Of a stretch of 64,000 bases of DNA, positions 52,728 to 62,106 are shown one piece after another; position 1 is the first letter of the stretch, and each line of letters opens with the position of its first letter. The notes below the pieces were generated by a model. It was not told the DNA's origin. It searched no databases and worked only from the letters and a program-made list of their open reading frames with translations. The stretch is from Microbacterium mitrae. GTDB lineage: Bacteria > Actinomycetota > Actinomycetes > Actinomycetales > Microbacteriaceae. Position numbers and translations under genes: made by a program. The stretch is from the NCBI RefSeq assembly GCF_008017445.1, contig NZ_VRSW01000004.1:62001-126000 (forward strand), given 5' to 3'.

Positions 52728-52893
52728 GAAGTGGGCCGGGCGGGAGAGGTGAGCACATGCCCCCATTTTCCCACGCACACAAGCGGCGACCGCGGCCACC
52801 CTCCGAAGGCCTTAGCACTTTTTCTAGCACTTCCGACGCGAATGACCCCCAACCCGAGAGATAAAATCCCAGGTCAGGGGCCATTTCATTCGC

Positions 52894-52915
52894 GTGCGCG
52901 AGGGGGGACTTGAAC
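52894..52915. repeat. Right attachment site, within tRNA-Leu
   Basis: Same 22 bases as 36883-36904. It covers the discriminator base, 3' acceptor strand and T arm of the tRNA, so integration left the tRNA complete on this side. Confidence 0.85.
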
Positions 52916-52978
52916 CCCCACGCCCTTGCAGGCACTGGCACCTGAAGCCAGCGCGTCTACCTATTCCGCCACTCGCGC
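52895..52978 (-). tRNA. tRNA-Leu (CAG)
   Basis: 84 bases. Acceptor strands GCGCGAG (52978-52972) and CTCGCGC (52902-52896) pair fully. The anticodon arm is CTGGC-TTCAGGT-GCCAG with anticodon CAG, followed by a long class II variable arm as in leucine tRNAs and the T loop GTTCAAGTC. Discriminator A is at 52895; CCA is not encoded. Confidence 0.95.
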
Positions 52979-53258
52979 GTGTTCGATTTCTCGAACGGAA
53001 CCTCCCGAGCGTATCACGCACAACGCGCTCTCGAAAAACCGGGCGTTCCCCGGGCGCGTGCACCCTGGTTCCGCCCCCATCACTCCACAGCAGGATCGCG
53101 CCATGGCCGGCGAGCGAGCGCCTGCAAAACATGCCGGGAAAGCACCGCGAGTTCCATGACTTTCGCTGATCCGGGTACCGTTTTCCAGGTCTGCCCAGGG
53201 TTAGCGTCTATTCTGTCGGTTAGGTCTCAGACCCGATCCACCATGCCCGAGGAGATCC

Positions 53259-53993
53259 GTGGGATTACTTGACAGCTTCGAGAAGGGGCTTGAGCGCGCC
53301 GTCAATGGCGCCTTTGCTCGCACCTTCCGCAGTGGCATCCAGCCGGTGGAAATCGCCTCTGCCCTGCGCCGCGAACTCGACACCCAGGCCGCCGTCGTCA
53401 GCCGCGAGCGCATTCTCGCGCCCAACACGCTCGACGTTTTTCTGAACCCCGCAGACCACAAGCGCATGCTGTCGCTCGGCTCATCGCTTGAGACTGAGCT
53501 GCTTGAGCTCGTGCAGGTTCACGCGCGAAAGCAGGGCTACTCTTTCGCCGGCCCGGTCTCGATCACGTTGCACGCGAGAGATAACGTGGCAACCGGAACC
53601 TTGCGCGTCGAATCAGAGACGGCGCAGACAGCGGATGTCAGTTGGCAAGCCGCCGTTGACATCAACGGGCGGCGCTACCCGCTCACGAAGGCTCGCACGG
53701 TGATCGGCCGTGGGAGCGATAGCGATATTCCCGTCGCAGACGCCGGAACCAGCCGCAAACACGTTGAGATCGTATGGGATGGCGAACGTGCCATGGCGAT
53801 CGATCTCGGTTCAACCAACGGGTCAAAGATCAACGGGCAACGATTCACGAAAGCGCCGCTCTCGGCAGGGCAGAGCATCCTTATCGGTGAGACGACGATT
53901 ACGTTTCAAGTGATTCCGAAGTCATCGCGGCCCGCGCGTCGCGAGCCCGACGCATCCACTCGCATCTTCGACGCTCGGGAGTACGGCGCATGA
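53259..53993 (+). CDS. fhaA: FHA domain protein FhaA
   Basis: 244 residues. The N-terminal DUF3662 domain (LDSFEKGLERAVNGAFARTF) is followed by a C-terminal FHA domain (residues 150-225) with IGRGSDSD, SRKHVEI and STNGSKING, which binds phosphothreonine. In mycobacteria FhaA binds the phosphorylated MviN pseudokinase domain and tempers peptidoglycan synthesis. GTG start preceded by GAGGAG. First of a seven-gene operon; the gap from the tRNA (52,979-53,258) holds its promoter, which I could not pin down. Confidence 0.93.
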   Translation: MGLLDSFEKGLERAVNGAFARTFRSGIQPVEIASALRRELDTQAAVVSRERILAPNTLDVFLNPADHKRMLSLGSSLETELLELVQVHARKQGYSFAGPVSITLHARDNVATGTLRVESETAQTADVSWQAAVDINGRRYPLTKARTVIGRGSDSDIPVADAGTSRKHVEIVWDGERAMAIDLGSTNGSKINGQRFTKAPLSAGQSILIGETTITFQVIPKSSRPARREPDASTRIFDAREYGA

Positions 53994-54484
53994 CAGAACT
54001 GACTCTCCTGCTGTTGCGCATCGGCTTTCTCGTGCTGCTGTGGTTCTTCATCTTTGCGGTCGTCTACTCCCTGCGCGCCGACCTCTTCGGCGTTCGAGCG
54101 CGCAAGATGCCCGAGGCCGAGCCTGCCCGCCCCGCGAACCTTGCCAAGGCCAAGCCTCAGCCGCACACGGGTGGCGATGCGGCAACGACCAGCACCGTCA
54201 GCCGCATTGTCATTACCTCCGGCCCCAAGGCTGGCCTGGAGATTCCGCTCGGTGACGAGCCCCTCACCATCGGGCGCTCGCGTGAATCCGGCCTCGTGAT
54301 TCGCGACGACTTCACCTCCAGCCACCACGCGCGCCTCGTGCTGTGGGGCGAGCAGTGGATGATTCAAGACCTCGACTCCACCAACGGCACGTGGCACGAC
54401 GGCGAGAAGGTTCTCACGCCCACCCCGATTCGCGCTGGCGCACCCGTCAAGGTGGGCGCCACCGTCTTCGAATTGCGGAAGTAA
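53990..54484 (+). CDS. fhaB: FHA domain protein FhaB (FipA)
   Basis: 164 residues. One N-terminal membrane helix (LTLLLLRIGFLVLLWFFIFA), a linker, and a C-terminal FHA domain with TIGRSRESG, SSHHARL and STNGTWHDG. It anchors to the membrane and reads kinase phosphorylation during division. It overlaps fhaA by four bases and pstP follows three bases after its stop. Confidence 0.93.
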   Translation: MTELTLLLLRIGFLVLLWFFIFAVVYSLRADLFGVRARKMPEAEPARPANLAKAKPQPHTGGDAATTSTVSRIVITSGPKAGLEIPLGDEPLTIGRSRESGLVIRDDFTSSHHARLVLWGEQWMIQDLDSTNGTWHDGEKVLTPTPIRAGAPVKVGATVFELRK

Positions 54485-54487
54485 CGC

Positions 54488-55723
54488 ATGGCTTTCGAGG
54501 GCTCAAGCGTCGCGATCTCCCACACCGGCAAGGTTCGCTCCAACAACCAAGACTCCGGCTACGCTGGCGCGAACCTTTTCGTGGTCGCCGACGGCATGGG
54601 TGGTCACGCCGGTGGCGACGTCGCGTCTTCGCTTGCAATCTCCCGCCTCGAAGGGCTCGATCACGCGTTCGCCGCGCCTCATGAGGCCGAAGCGGCGTTG
54701 CGCGAAAGCATCACGCAGGCCGCGACTGACCTGATCGACATGGTCAAGCAGCGCCCAGAGCTTGCGGGCATGGGAACCACGGTCGACGCGATCGTGATGG
54801 TCGACGACTACGCGGTCATCGCCCACATCGGCGACAGTCGCATCTATCTGTACCGCGACAACGTGCTCACGCAGATCACCACGGACCACACCTTCGTGCA
54901 GCGGCTCGTTGACTCCGGTCGCATCACCGTCGAAGAAGCCCGCTACCACCCGCGCCGCTCGGTGCTGATGCGCGTGCTGGGTGACATGGATCCCAACCCC
55001 GAGATCGACACCTTCGTCATGAAGACGCAGGAGGGTGACCGCTGGTTGCTCTGCTCCGATGGTCTCAGCGGAGTGGTCGACGACGCTCACACCGAAAAGG
55101 CGCTGGCTCACGGCTACGCCCCCGGTCGCACAGCCGACATTCTGCTCAAGCAGGCGCTCGATGGCGGCGCCCCCGACAACGTCACGATCGTCATGGTCGA
55201 CGTGGGCGGCGCTCACCAAATGTTCTCCGGAACCCCCACCATCGTTGGTTCCGCCGCCAACCCCACCGGCATCGAGGTTCCGGCGGCAAAGCCCCGCACC
55301 AGCTGGCTGCACCCGGTGCGCACCGCGGCAAACGAGCCCAGCCACTTCGAGCCCGCCGCCGAATTTCTCGAAGAGGTCATCGAAGAAGACCGCCGCCGCG
55401 CCCGACGCCGTCGCCTGGGCTGGCTCACCGCCCTGGTGCTGGTCATCGGCGCGATCGCCGGAGGCCTTTACCTTGGCTACCAGTGGACGCAAACGTTCTA
55501 CTACGTCGGCGCCGACGAGGATTCGGTCGTGATCTACCAGGGCGTGCAGCAATCGGTCGGGCCGTTCCGACTCTCACAGCCGTACAACGACACCGACATC
55601 ATGCTGGCCGACCTCACCGACTTTGACCGCAGCCGCGTCGAAGCGACCCTGGGTGCCCGCTCACTGAGCGACGCCGAGGCGATCGTTGACCGGTTGCGCG
55701 CATCCGCGGAGGCAAACCAGTGA
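54488..55723 (+). CDS. pstP: PP2C-type Ser/Thr protein phosphatase
   Basis: 411 residues. The cytosolic PP2C domain (1-235) has SNNQDSGYAG, VADGMGGHAGGDVAS, IGDSRIYLYRD and APDNVTIVMVDV, with the metal-binding Asp residues in place. A membrane helix near 310-335 (LGWLTALVLVIGAIAGG) is followed by a small extracellular part. It reverses PknA/PknB phosphorylation. The stop overlaps rodA as GTGA. Confidence 0.94.
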   Translation: MAFEGSSVAISHTGKVRSNNQDSGYAGANLFVVADGMGGHAGGDVASSLAISRLEGLDHAFAAPHEAEAALRESITQAATDLIDMVKQRPELAGMGTTVDAIVMVDDYAVIAHIGDSRIYLYRDNVLTQITTDHTFVQRLVDSGRITVEEARYHPRRSVLMRVLGDMDPNPEIDTFVMKTQEGDRWLLCSDGLSGVVDDAHTEKALAHGYAPGRTADILLKQALDGGAPDNVTIVMVDVGGAHQMFSGTPTIVGSAANPTGIEVPAAKPRTSWLHPVRTAANEPSHFEPAAEFLEEVIEEDRRRARRRRLGWLTALVLVIGAIAGGLYLGYQWTQTFYYVGADEDSVVIYQGVQQSVGPFRLSQPYNDTDIMLADLTDFDRSRVEATLGARSLSDAEAIVDRLRASAEANQ

Positions 55724-57105
55724 CCGCGCAGGCGCAAAACACCGACACCGCCGTGCTTAAGGCGCTGCGAAAGATTCGCGAGCCGCAAAAGCAACGCAAC
55801 CGCGAGCTCTGGCTCATCCTTTTTGCGTTCGTCGTGATCGCGACGGCCATCGTGCTGGTACAGCTGGGGGCGATCGGAACCATCCAGCCGGACTTCTTGT
55901 GGCTCACGGTTCCGATTGCGGTGCTGGTGCTCGGCTTGCACGTGCTGCTGCGGTTCGTTGCCAGCGATGCCGACCCATTCGTGGTTCCGATCGCCACGAT
56001 TCTCACCGGCCTTGGCCTCACGATGATCTATCGCATCGACCTCGCCGTCGAAACCTCCGGCTGGGAGGCGACCGGCACCCGCCAGGTGATGTGGACCATC
56101 ATTTCGCTCGTTGCCGCGATCGCCGTCGTGGTGTTCTTGAAGAACTACCGCGTGCTGTTTCGCTACACGTACCTGTTCGGACTCGCCGGAATTCTGCTCC
56201 TGCTACTGCCGTTCGTGCCGTTTCTCAGCGCGGATGGCAACGCCGACGTGTGGATTTCGATCGGCGGATTCTTCAGCTTCCAGCCGGGTGAAATCGCGAA
56301 AATCTGCCTCGCGATCTTCTTTGCCGGCTACCTGGTGCGCACTCGCGAGAGCCTGGTCTCCACCGGTCACCGCTTCTTGGGCATGACGTGGCCGCGTGCC
56401 CGCGAGCTCGGCCCGCTGCTGGTGATTTGGCTGGTGTCGCTCGGAACCATCGTGCTGCAGCGCGACCTCGGTACCGGTTTGCTGATCTTCGGCATGTTTG
56501 TCGCGATGCTCTACGTTGCCACCGGCAAGACCAGCTGGGTGTTGATCGGTTTGGTGCTGGCGAGTGTCGGCGCCGTTATCGCCTCGCAGATTCTGCCGTA
56601 CGTGCACTGGCGATTTGTGAGCTGGCTCGACGCATTCAACCCCGATGTGATGAATGCCGACGGCGGTAGCTATCAGCTCGTGCGCGGGCTGTTCGGCATG
56701 GCCTACGGCGGCCTGTTCGGCCAGGGCTGGGGCCAGGGCAGGCCGACCGAGACGCCGCTGCCGCAGAGCGACTTCATTCTGCCGTCACTGGCAGAAGAGC
56801 TGGGTCTGGTTGGCGTCTTCGCGATTCTCGCGATGTACATGATCTTCGTGAGCCGGGGCCTGCGCATCGGCATGGCGGGGCAAGACGACTTCGGCAAGCT
56901 GCTGGCAACGGGCCTGGCCTTCACGATGGCACTGCAGGTGTTCATCATGGTCGGCGGCGTCACCCGCGTCATTCCGCTCACCGGCCTCACCACACCGTTC
57001 CTGGCTGCCGGTGGTTCTTCTCTCGTTGCCAACTGGATCATCGTGGCGCTGCTGCTGCGTATTTCTGACGCCGTGCGTCGCCAACCCCGGGTGGTGATCG
57101 GATGA
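55720..57105 (+). CDS. rodA: SEDS family peptidoglycan glycosyltransferase RodA/FtsW
   Basis: 461 residues with twelve or so membrane helices. SEDS marks: FSFQPGEIAKICLAIFFAGY, LQRDLGTGLLIFGMF, GLFGQGWGQGRPTETPLPQSD, FILPSLAEELG and GLTTPFLAAGGSS. It polymerises lipid II together with the class B transpeptidase encoded next. GTG start overlapping pstP; ATGA overlap with pbpA. Confidence 0.94.
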   Translation: MTAQAQNTDTAVLKALRKIREPQKQRNRELWLILFAFVVIATAIVLVQLGAIGTIQPDFLWLTVPIAVLVLGLHVLLRFVASDADPFVVPIATILTGLGLTMIYRIDLAVETSGWEATGTRQVMWTIISLVAAIAVVVFLKNYRVLFRYTYLFGLAGILLLLLPFVPFLSADGNADVWISIGGFFSFQPGEIAKICLAIFFAGYLVRTRESLVSTGHRFLGMTWPRARELGPLLVIWLVSLGTIVLQRDLGTGLLIFGMFVAMLYVATGKTSWVLIGLVLASVGAVIASQILPYVHWRFVSWLDAFNPDVMNADGGSYQLVRGLFGMAYGGLFGQGWGQGRPTETPLPQSDFILPSLAEELGLVGVFAILAMYMIFVSRGLRIGMAGQDDFGKLLATGLAFTMALQVFIMVGGVTRVIPLTGLTTPFLAAGGSSLVANWIIVALLLRISDAVRRQPRVVIG

Positions 57106-58559
57106 CGAAAGAAGTTCGTCGACTCAGCATCGTGATTCTCGTCATGTTTATGGTGCTGCTGGCATCGACCACCTGGATTCAGGCGATCGCCGCAGACAAC
57201 CTCGCCGAGCACCCGCAAAACAAGCGCACGCTGTACGACAGCTATGAGGTGCAGCGCGGCGACATCATTCTCGCCGACGGCACCGTGATCGCCTCCAGCG
57301 TTCCCTCCGACGACGTGTTCTCTTTCCAGCGGGTGTATCAAAACCCCGAAATGTGGGCGCCCGTCACGGGCTACCTCAACCCCGTGATTCAGTCCTCCAC
57401 GGGTATCGAGGCGGCCGCAAACGACTACCTCACCGGGCAGAGCGACAGCCAGTTCTTTGCGCGCATTGAGCGCCTGCTCTCGGGCCAGCCGCCGCGTGGT
57501 TCCTCCGTTCAGCTGTCGCTAGACCCGGTCGCGCAGCAGGCGGCATGGGATGCCCTGCAGGGTTATCAGGGATCGGTCATCGTGATGGAGCCGAAGACCG
57601 GCCGCATTCTGGCGATGGTGAGCACCCCGAGCTACGACACGAACCTGCTCGCCTCACACGATTCTGCGGCGGTCGAAGAGGCATATCAACAACTGCTCGA
57701 TGCCGAAGGTGACCCGCTGTTCAACCGCGCCATCGCCGGCAACCTCAACCCTCCTGGTTCCACTTTCAAGGTGGTTGTTGCCGCCGCGGCTCTCGAGTCG
57801 GGCAAATACACCGCCAACTCCGCACTGCCCAACCCTGCGCAGTACCAGTTGCCGCAGTCGACGAACATTGTGACGAATGCGAGCGGCGGAACCTGTGGCC
57901 CGGGTGAGACGGTGACCATCGCCGACGCGCTGCGGCTGAGTTGCAATATTCCGTTTGCCGAGCTTGCCGTTGAACTGGGCGACGCGACAATTCGCGAACA
58001 GGCCGAAAAGTTTGGTTGGAACGAGTCGTTTGAGACGCCGTTGACGTCAACGCCCTCGTTCTATCCGCCGACCCTTGATGACGCCCGCACGGCGCTCAGC
58101 GGCTTTGGTCAGGGCGATGTCACGGCAACGCCATTGCAGATCGTGATGATGTCTGCGGCGATCGCCAATGACGGCGTCGTGATGGCGCCAACGATGATCG
58201 ACCGGGTCATCGCGCCCGACCTCGCGATCGAGTTTGAAACGGTCGCTTCTGAGGTGGGTCGTGCCGTCGACAAAAAGAACAATGAAACGTTGGTCTCTAT
58301 GATGACCGCCAATGTCGCAAACGGCGCGGCAGGCGGTGCAAGAATAGAGGGAGTCACTGTGGCCGGAAAGACCGGTACTGCAGAGAACGACGACCGGCCG
58401 TACACACTTTGGTTTACCGGCTTCGCGCCGGCGGAAGACCCCGAGATTGCGATCGCGGTCGTTGTAGAAGACGGCGGCGGTCAAGGCCAAACGGGTTCAG
58501 GGGATGAAATCGCGGCTCCCATCGCGAAACAGGTCATGGAGGCGGTGCTAAACCAATGA
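57102..58559 (+). CDS. pbpA: Class B penicillin-binding protein PbpA
   Basis: 485 residues. One N-terminal membrane anchor (IVILVMFMVLLASTTWI) and a transpeptidase domain with the SxxK motif in PPGSTFKVVVAAAAL, SCN in LRLSCNIPFAELA and KTG in VAGKTGTAEND. It crosslinks peptidoglycan in partnership with RodA. Overlaps both neighbours by four bases. The length equals that of mycobacterial PbpA. Confidence 0.95.
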   Translation: MTKEVRRLSIVILVMFMVLLASTTWIQAIAADNLAEHPQNKRTLYDSYEVQRGDIILADGTVIASSVPSDDVFSFQRVYQNPEMWAPVTGYLNPVIQSSTGIEAAANDYLTGQSDSQFFARIERLLSGQPPRGSSVQLSLDPVAQQAAWDALQGYQGSVIVMEPKTGRILAMVSTPSYDTNLLASHDSAAVEEAYQQLLDAEGDPLFNRAIAGNLNPPGSTFKVVVAAAALESGKYTANSALPNPAQYQLPQSTNIVTNASGGTCGPGETVTIADALRLSCNIPFAELAVELGDATIREQAEKFGWNESFETPLTSTPSFYPPTLDDARTALSGFGQGDVTATPLQIVMMSAAIANDGVVMAPTMIDRVIAPDLAIEFETVASEVGRAVDKKNNETLVSMMTANVANGAAGGARIEGVTVAGKTGTAENDDRPYTLWFTGFAPAEDPEIAIAVVVEDGGGQGQTGSGDEIAAPIAKQVMEAVLNQ

Positions 58560-60349
58560 GGCCAACACAGGGTGTGACCTTCGGCGGTCGTTACGAGCTC
58601 GTATCGCGGATTGCTATCGGCGGTATGGGTGAGGTCTGGGAGGCAACGGATCACGTCATCGGACGTACCGTCGCTATCAAGATCCTCAAGGACGAGTACA
58701 TGGGCGACCCGGGATTCTTGGAGCGCTTTCGCGCCGAGGCCCGCCACGCCGCCCTCGTTAACCATGAGGGCATCGCCAGCGTCTTTGACTATGGCGAGGA
58801 GGCCGGTAGTGCCTTCCTCGTGATGGAACTGGTGCCCGGCGAGGCGCTGTCGACCGTGCTCGAGCGCGAGGGGTCGTTGTCGACCGACAAGACGCTCGAC
58901 ATCATCGGTCAGACTGCCGCTGCCCTGCAGGCCGCGCACGCCGCCGGTCTCGTGCACCGCGACATCAAGCCAGGCAACCTGCTCATCACCCCCGATGGCC
59001 GCGTCAAGATCACCGACTTCGGTATTGCTCGCATCGCCGACCAGGTGCCGCTGACGGCAACCGGTCAGGTGATGGGAACCGTGCAGTACCTGTCGCCAGA
59101 GCAGGCCTCCGGTCACCCGGCATCGCCCGCAACCGACATCTACTCGCTGGGTATCGTCGCGTACGAGTGCCTGGCAGGCAAGCGTCCGTTCACCGGTGAA
59201 TCGCAGGTCGCGATCGCGATGGCGCAGATCAACGATGCGCCGCCGCCGCTGCCGCCGACCGTGGCGATTCCGGTGCAAAACCTCGTGATGGCGATGATCG
59301 CCAAAAAGCCCGAAGACCGCCCCGCATCGTCGGCGACGGTTGCCCGCGCTTGCGCAGCGCTTCGCCGTGGCGATGTTGCCGCCGCCGCTGCCGCCGTCCC
59401 CGCCATTGCTGGCGTTGCCGCTGTCGGTGCCGCCGCTGGCGCCGACGAGATGACGCAGCTGCTGGGCGGAACCGCGACGCAGATGCTCCCGCAGACCGCG
59501 GCTCTCGACACCCAGGCTCGCGAAGACGAGAAGAAGTCCAAGCGCAGCCCCTGGTTATGGCCGCTGATCGCGCTGATCGCCGTGCTGCTGATTGCCCTGG
59601 GTGTCGCCGTGTTCTCGATGTTGAACGGTGGCGGCAGCGAGCCGACACCGACAAACTCGTCAACCGCTTCGGCATCAGCGACACCCAAGCCGACACCGTC
59701 GGCGACGACCGCGGCCCTCGTTGACGTTGACACGCTCGGCCTTACTGGCCTGTCGTGCCAAGACGCGACGCAAAAGCTCGTCGACAGTGGCTTCACCAGC
59801 ACGAACGTCACGTGCGTCGATGGTCAGTCCAGCCCGAACAGTGAAGACGTCGGCACCGTCTACGAATGGGCTCCGGGCGGAAACGTTCCGGTCAACAGCA
59901 CCGTGACTCTCACCGTCTACACCGCCGAAAGCGAGCTCACTGCTCCCGAAAGCGCACCGGTCTTCTACGTCAACGGCACGCAGGTTCCAGCCAACGGCTC
60001 TGTCACCGTGGGCGACAACGTTCAGGTGCGCTGGTTGACCAACTACGGCGCCTGCGGAACTGGCACCCACACCGGTTTTGACCTGTTGATCAACAACGAG
60101 CGCTTCACGTTTGACACCGGCACGTCGTCGACCGAGTACGTGGTTCCGGATGGCATCGAGACGCTGACGGCATCGTTGGCTGCCACCTGCTCCGAAAACG
60201 GACAGACCCGCACCTCGCCCGCCGCCGTTACCCAGGTGTTCGTGAACCCGGCCGTTGAACCGTCTGAAGAGCCAACACCGTCGCCGTCGCCCTCAGCGGG
60301 CTCCGGCGGTGGGGGCGAAGACTCAGGTTCTGACCAGTCGAACGAATAA
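58556..60349 (+). CDS. pknA: Ser/Thr kinase PknA with extracellular PASTA-like and beta-rich region
   Basis: 597 residues. Kinase domain 10-270: IAIGGMGEVWEA, Lys42 in VAIK, HRDIKPGNLL near 135, DFGIARI near 153. A membrane helix at about 332-354. Outside are a single PASTA-like repeat (about 388-455, GLSCQDATQKLVDSGF), a further domain of about 105 residues that looks immunoglobulin-like (VTVGDNVQVRWLTNYGACGT), and a Pro/Ser tail. Mycobacterial PknA has no PASTA, so position rather than domain content gives the name. It phosphorylates growth and division proteins. Confidence 0.9.
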   Translation: MRPTQGVTFGGRYELVSRIAIGGMGEVWEATDHVIGRTVAIKILKDEYMGDPGFLERFRAEARHAALVNHEGIASVFDYGEEAGSAFLVMELVPGEALSTVLEREGSLSTDKTLDIIGQTAAALQAAHAAGLVHRDIKPGNLLITPDGRVKITDFGIARIADQVPLTATGQVMGTVQYLSPEQASGHPASPATDIYSLGIVAYECLAGKRPFTGESQVAIAMAQINDAPPPLPPTVAIPVQNLVMAMIAKKPEDRPASSATVARACAALRRGDVAAAAAAVPAIAGVAAVGAAAGADEMTQLLGGTATQMLPQTAALDTQAREDEKKSKRSPWLWPLIALIAVLLIALGVAVFSMLNGGGSEPTPTNSSTASASATPKPTPSATTAALVDVDTLGLTGLSCQDATQKLVDSGFTSTNVTCVDGQSSPNSEDVGTVYEWAPGGNVPVNSTVTLTVYTAESELTAPESAPVFYVNGTQVPANGSVTVGDNVQVRWLTNYGACGTGTHTGFDLLINNERFTFDTGTSSTEYVVPDGIETLTASLAATCSENGQTRTSPAAVTQVFVNPAVEPSEEPTPSPSPSAGSGGGGEDSGSDQSNE

Positions 60350-60390
60350 CCAACCCGGTAAGGTTGTGACACAGCATAAGGGGGTTTGCC

Positions 60391-62100
60391 GTGTCCGATC
60401 AGTCGCGAGTTCTTGCGGGGCGCTATCGCGTCGACGGAACCATCGGGCACGGTGGCATGGCAACGGTGTACGAAGGCTTCGATTTGAAGCTGGGTCGCTC
60501 TGTCGCCATCAAGATTCTCGATAAGGATCTCTCCCGAGACACCTCCTTTCGCACCCGGTTTCGTATGGAGGCGCAGGCAGCGTCTCGCATGTCACACCCC
60601 TCGATCGTGCGCGTGTACGACGCCGGTGAAGACGTCGCCGAGGGCGGTGTCACGCCGTTCATCGTGATGGAGCTGGTGCGTGGGCGCACCCTCAAAGAGA
60701 TCATCTCTGAGAGCAAGCTCACCCCCGACGACGCCGTGCACTACGTTGCCGGCATCTTGGAGGCGCTGGAGTACTCGCACCGTGCCGGTGTGATTCACCG
60801 CGACATCAAGCCGGGCAACATCATGATCACGGCCGATCGCCGCGTCAAGGTGATGGACTTTGGCATCGCACGCGCGGTATCTGACTCGTCATCGACCGTT
60901 GCCGAGACCACCTCGATTCTCGGCACCGCAGCATACTTCTCGCCCGAGCAGGCCAAGGGCGAGCCGGTTGATGCCCGCACCGACCTGTATTCGACCGGCG
61001 TGGTGCTGTACGAAATGCTCGCCGGGCGCCAACCGTTCCGCGGTGACACCCCGGTGGCTGTTGCCTACCAGCACGTCTCCGAGACGCCCGTGCCGCCGAG
61101 CCAGGTTGATCACCACGTTCCGCGTTCGCTTGACGCCGTGGTGCTGCGCGCCATGGCCAAAGACCCGTTCAGCCGCTTTCCCGACGCGGCCACCTTCCGC
61201 ACCGCCCTTGTCGGCACCGCAGAGGGCAAGGTTCCATCGCAGCGCCAGCTCGACCAGTTGACCAACGACCTGTATGGCGCAAACCCACGCGCCGCCGCCG
61301 AGACGGCGCGGAGCCTGCGACAAATGTCGTCAGACACCGGAACCACGCGCACGCAGCAGGGTCCGCCGGTGGCGTGGATTTGGGCGACCGTAGCCGTTAT
61401 TTCGGTGCTTCTGGTCTCGGTGCTGATCTGGGCGATGTCGTTCAAGTCGGTCGATGCCGTTCCCGATAACGCTCGCGAGGTTCCGGCGATCGCCGATATG
61501 ACCTACGACGATGCCGTCGTCGCGCTCGAAGAGCTCGACCTGATCGCCAAGCGCGGCACCGATGAGTCAAGTTCTACGGTCGAAGAGGGTCATGTGATTC
61601 GTACCGACCCGGAGGCCGGAACGGACGTCACCAAGGGTGAGACGATCACGGTGTATGTGTCTTCTGGCGCCGTCACCGCACTGATTCCCACGCTTGTTGA
61701 CCTGTCTGAACAGACCGCCAAGGAGGCGCTGTCAAAGGCCGGGCTGGTCTACGGCTCGATCAAGCGCGTGAACAACCCCGATCTACAGGCCGGCACCGTC
61801 ATTTCTTCCAACCCCGCCTCGGGTGCGGAGGTTGCGCCCGGCACCGTGGTGAACCTGGAGATCGCGACCGGCAAGGTCACCGTGAAGAACTACGCCCCCA
61901 CGTTCACCCTCACCTCGGCGGTAGAAGAGTTGCAGGGGCCAACGCTGAAGCTCGTCGTCAAGGTTGTTGCCGACGTCGCGTGTGACGTGGAAGAAGTTCC
62001 CAAGGTGAAGAGCCAAGACCAGGTCGGCGACGTGGCCATCGGCTCCACCGTGCAGCTGCACGTGTGCGAGGGAACGGCGATTCCCGAGGGTCTCGGATAG
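60391..62100 (+). CDS. pknB: Ser/Thr kinase PknB with PASTA repeats
   Basis: 569 residues. Kinase domain 8-275: IGHGGMATVYEG, Lys41, HRDIKPGNIM, MDFGIARA. A membrane helix at about 327-350 (WIWATVAVISVLLVSVLIWAM). Two PASTA repeats at about 360-425 and 426-495 (VPAIADMTYDDAVVALEELD; IPTLVDLSEQTAKEALSKAG), then a 70-residue C-terminal extracellular segment. PASTA repeats sense muropeptides or lipid II. GTG start with AAGGGGG upstream, 41 bases after pknA. Confidence 0.94.
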   Translation: MSDQSRVLAGRYRVDGTIGHGGMATVYEGFDLKLGRSVAIKILDKDLSRDTSFRTRFRMEAQAASRMSHPSIVRVYDAGEDVAEGGVTPFIVMELVRGRTLKEIISESKLTPDDAVHYVAGILEALEYSHRAGVIHRDIKPGNIMITADRRVKVMDFGIARAVSDSSSTVAETTSILGTAAYFSPEQAKGEPVDARTDLYSTGVVLYEMLAGRQPFRGDTPVAVAYQHVSETPVPPSQVDHHVPRSLDAVVLRAMAKDPFSRFPDAATFRTALVGTAEGKVPSQRQLDQLTNDLYGANPRAAAETARSLRQMSSDTGTTRTQQGPPVAWIWATVAVISVLLVSVLIWAMSFKSVDAVPDNAREVPAIADMTYDDAVVALEELDLIAKRGTDESSSTVEEGHVIRTDPEAGTDVTKGETITVYVSSGAVTALIPTLVDLSEQTAKEALSKAGLVYGSIKRVNNPDLQAGTVISSNPASGAEVAPGTVVNLEIATGKVTVKNYAPTFTLTSAVEELQGPTLKLVVKVVADVACDVEEVPKVKSQDQVGDVAIGSTVQLHVCEGTAIPEGLG

Positions 62101-62106
62101 CCCGTT

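Larger units (their letters stand above)
36883..52915. mobile_element. Integrative (probably mobilisable) element in tRNA-Leu, about 16 kb
   Basis: A 22-base direct repeat, 36883-36904 and 52894-52915, bounds the region, and the right copy is the 3' end of tRNA-Leu(CAG). A tyrosine integrase lies one gene from the tRNA, with a divergent excisionase-like gene and XRE regulator. A MobF relaxase is present, but no coupling protein, VirB/Tra ATPase or FtsK-like translocase, so transfer would rely on a helper. Cargo comprises an ABC exporter with TetR and AraC regulators, a CPBP protease, and a Fic/antitoxin pair broken by a second element. Unit length is 16,011 bp from repeat to repeat. Confidence 0.85.

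Noticed and set aside
54503..55552. 349-codon minus-strand frame
   Set aside because: Antisense to the pstP phosphatase, which has all PP2C motifs.
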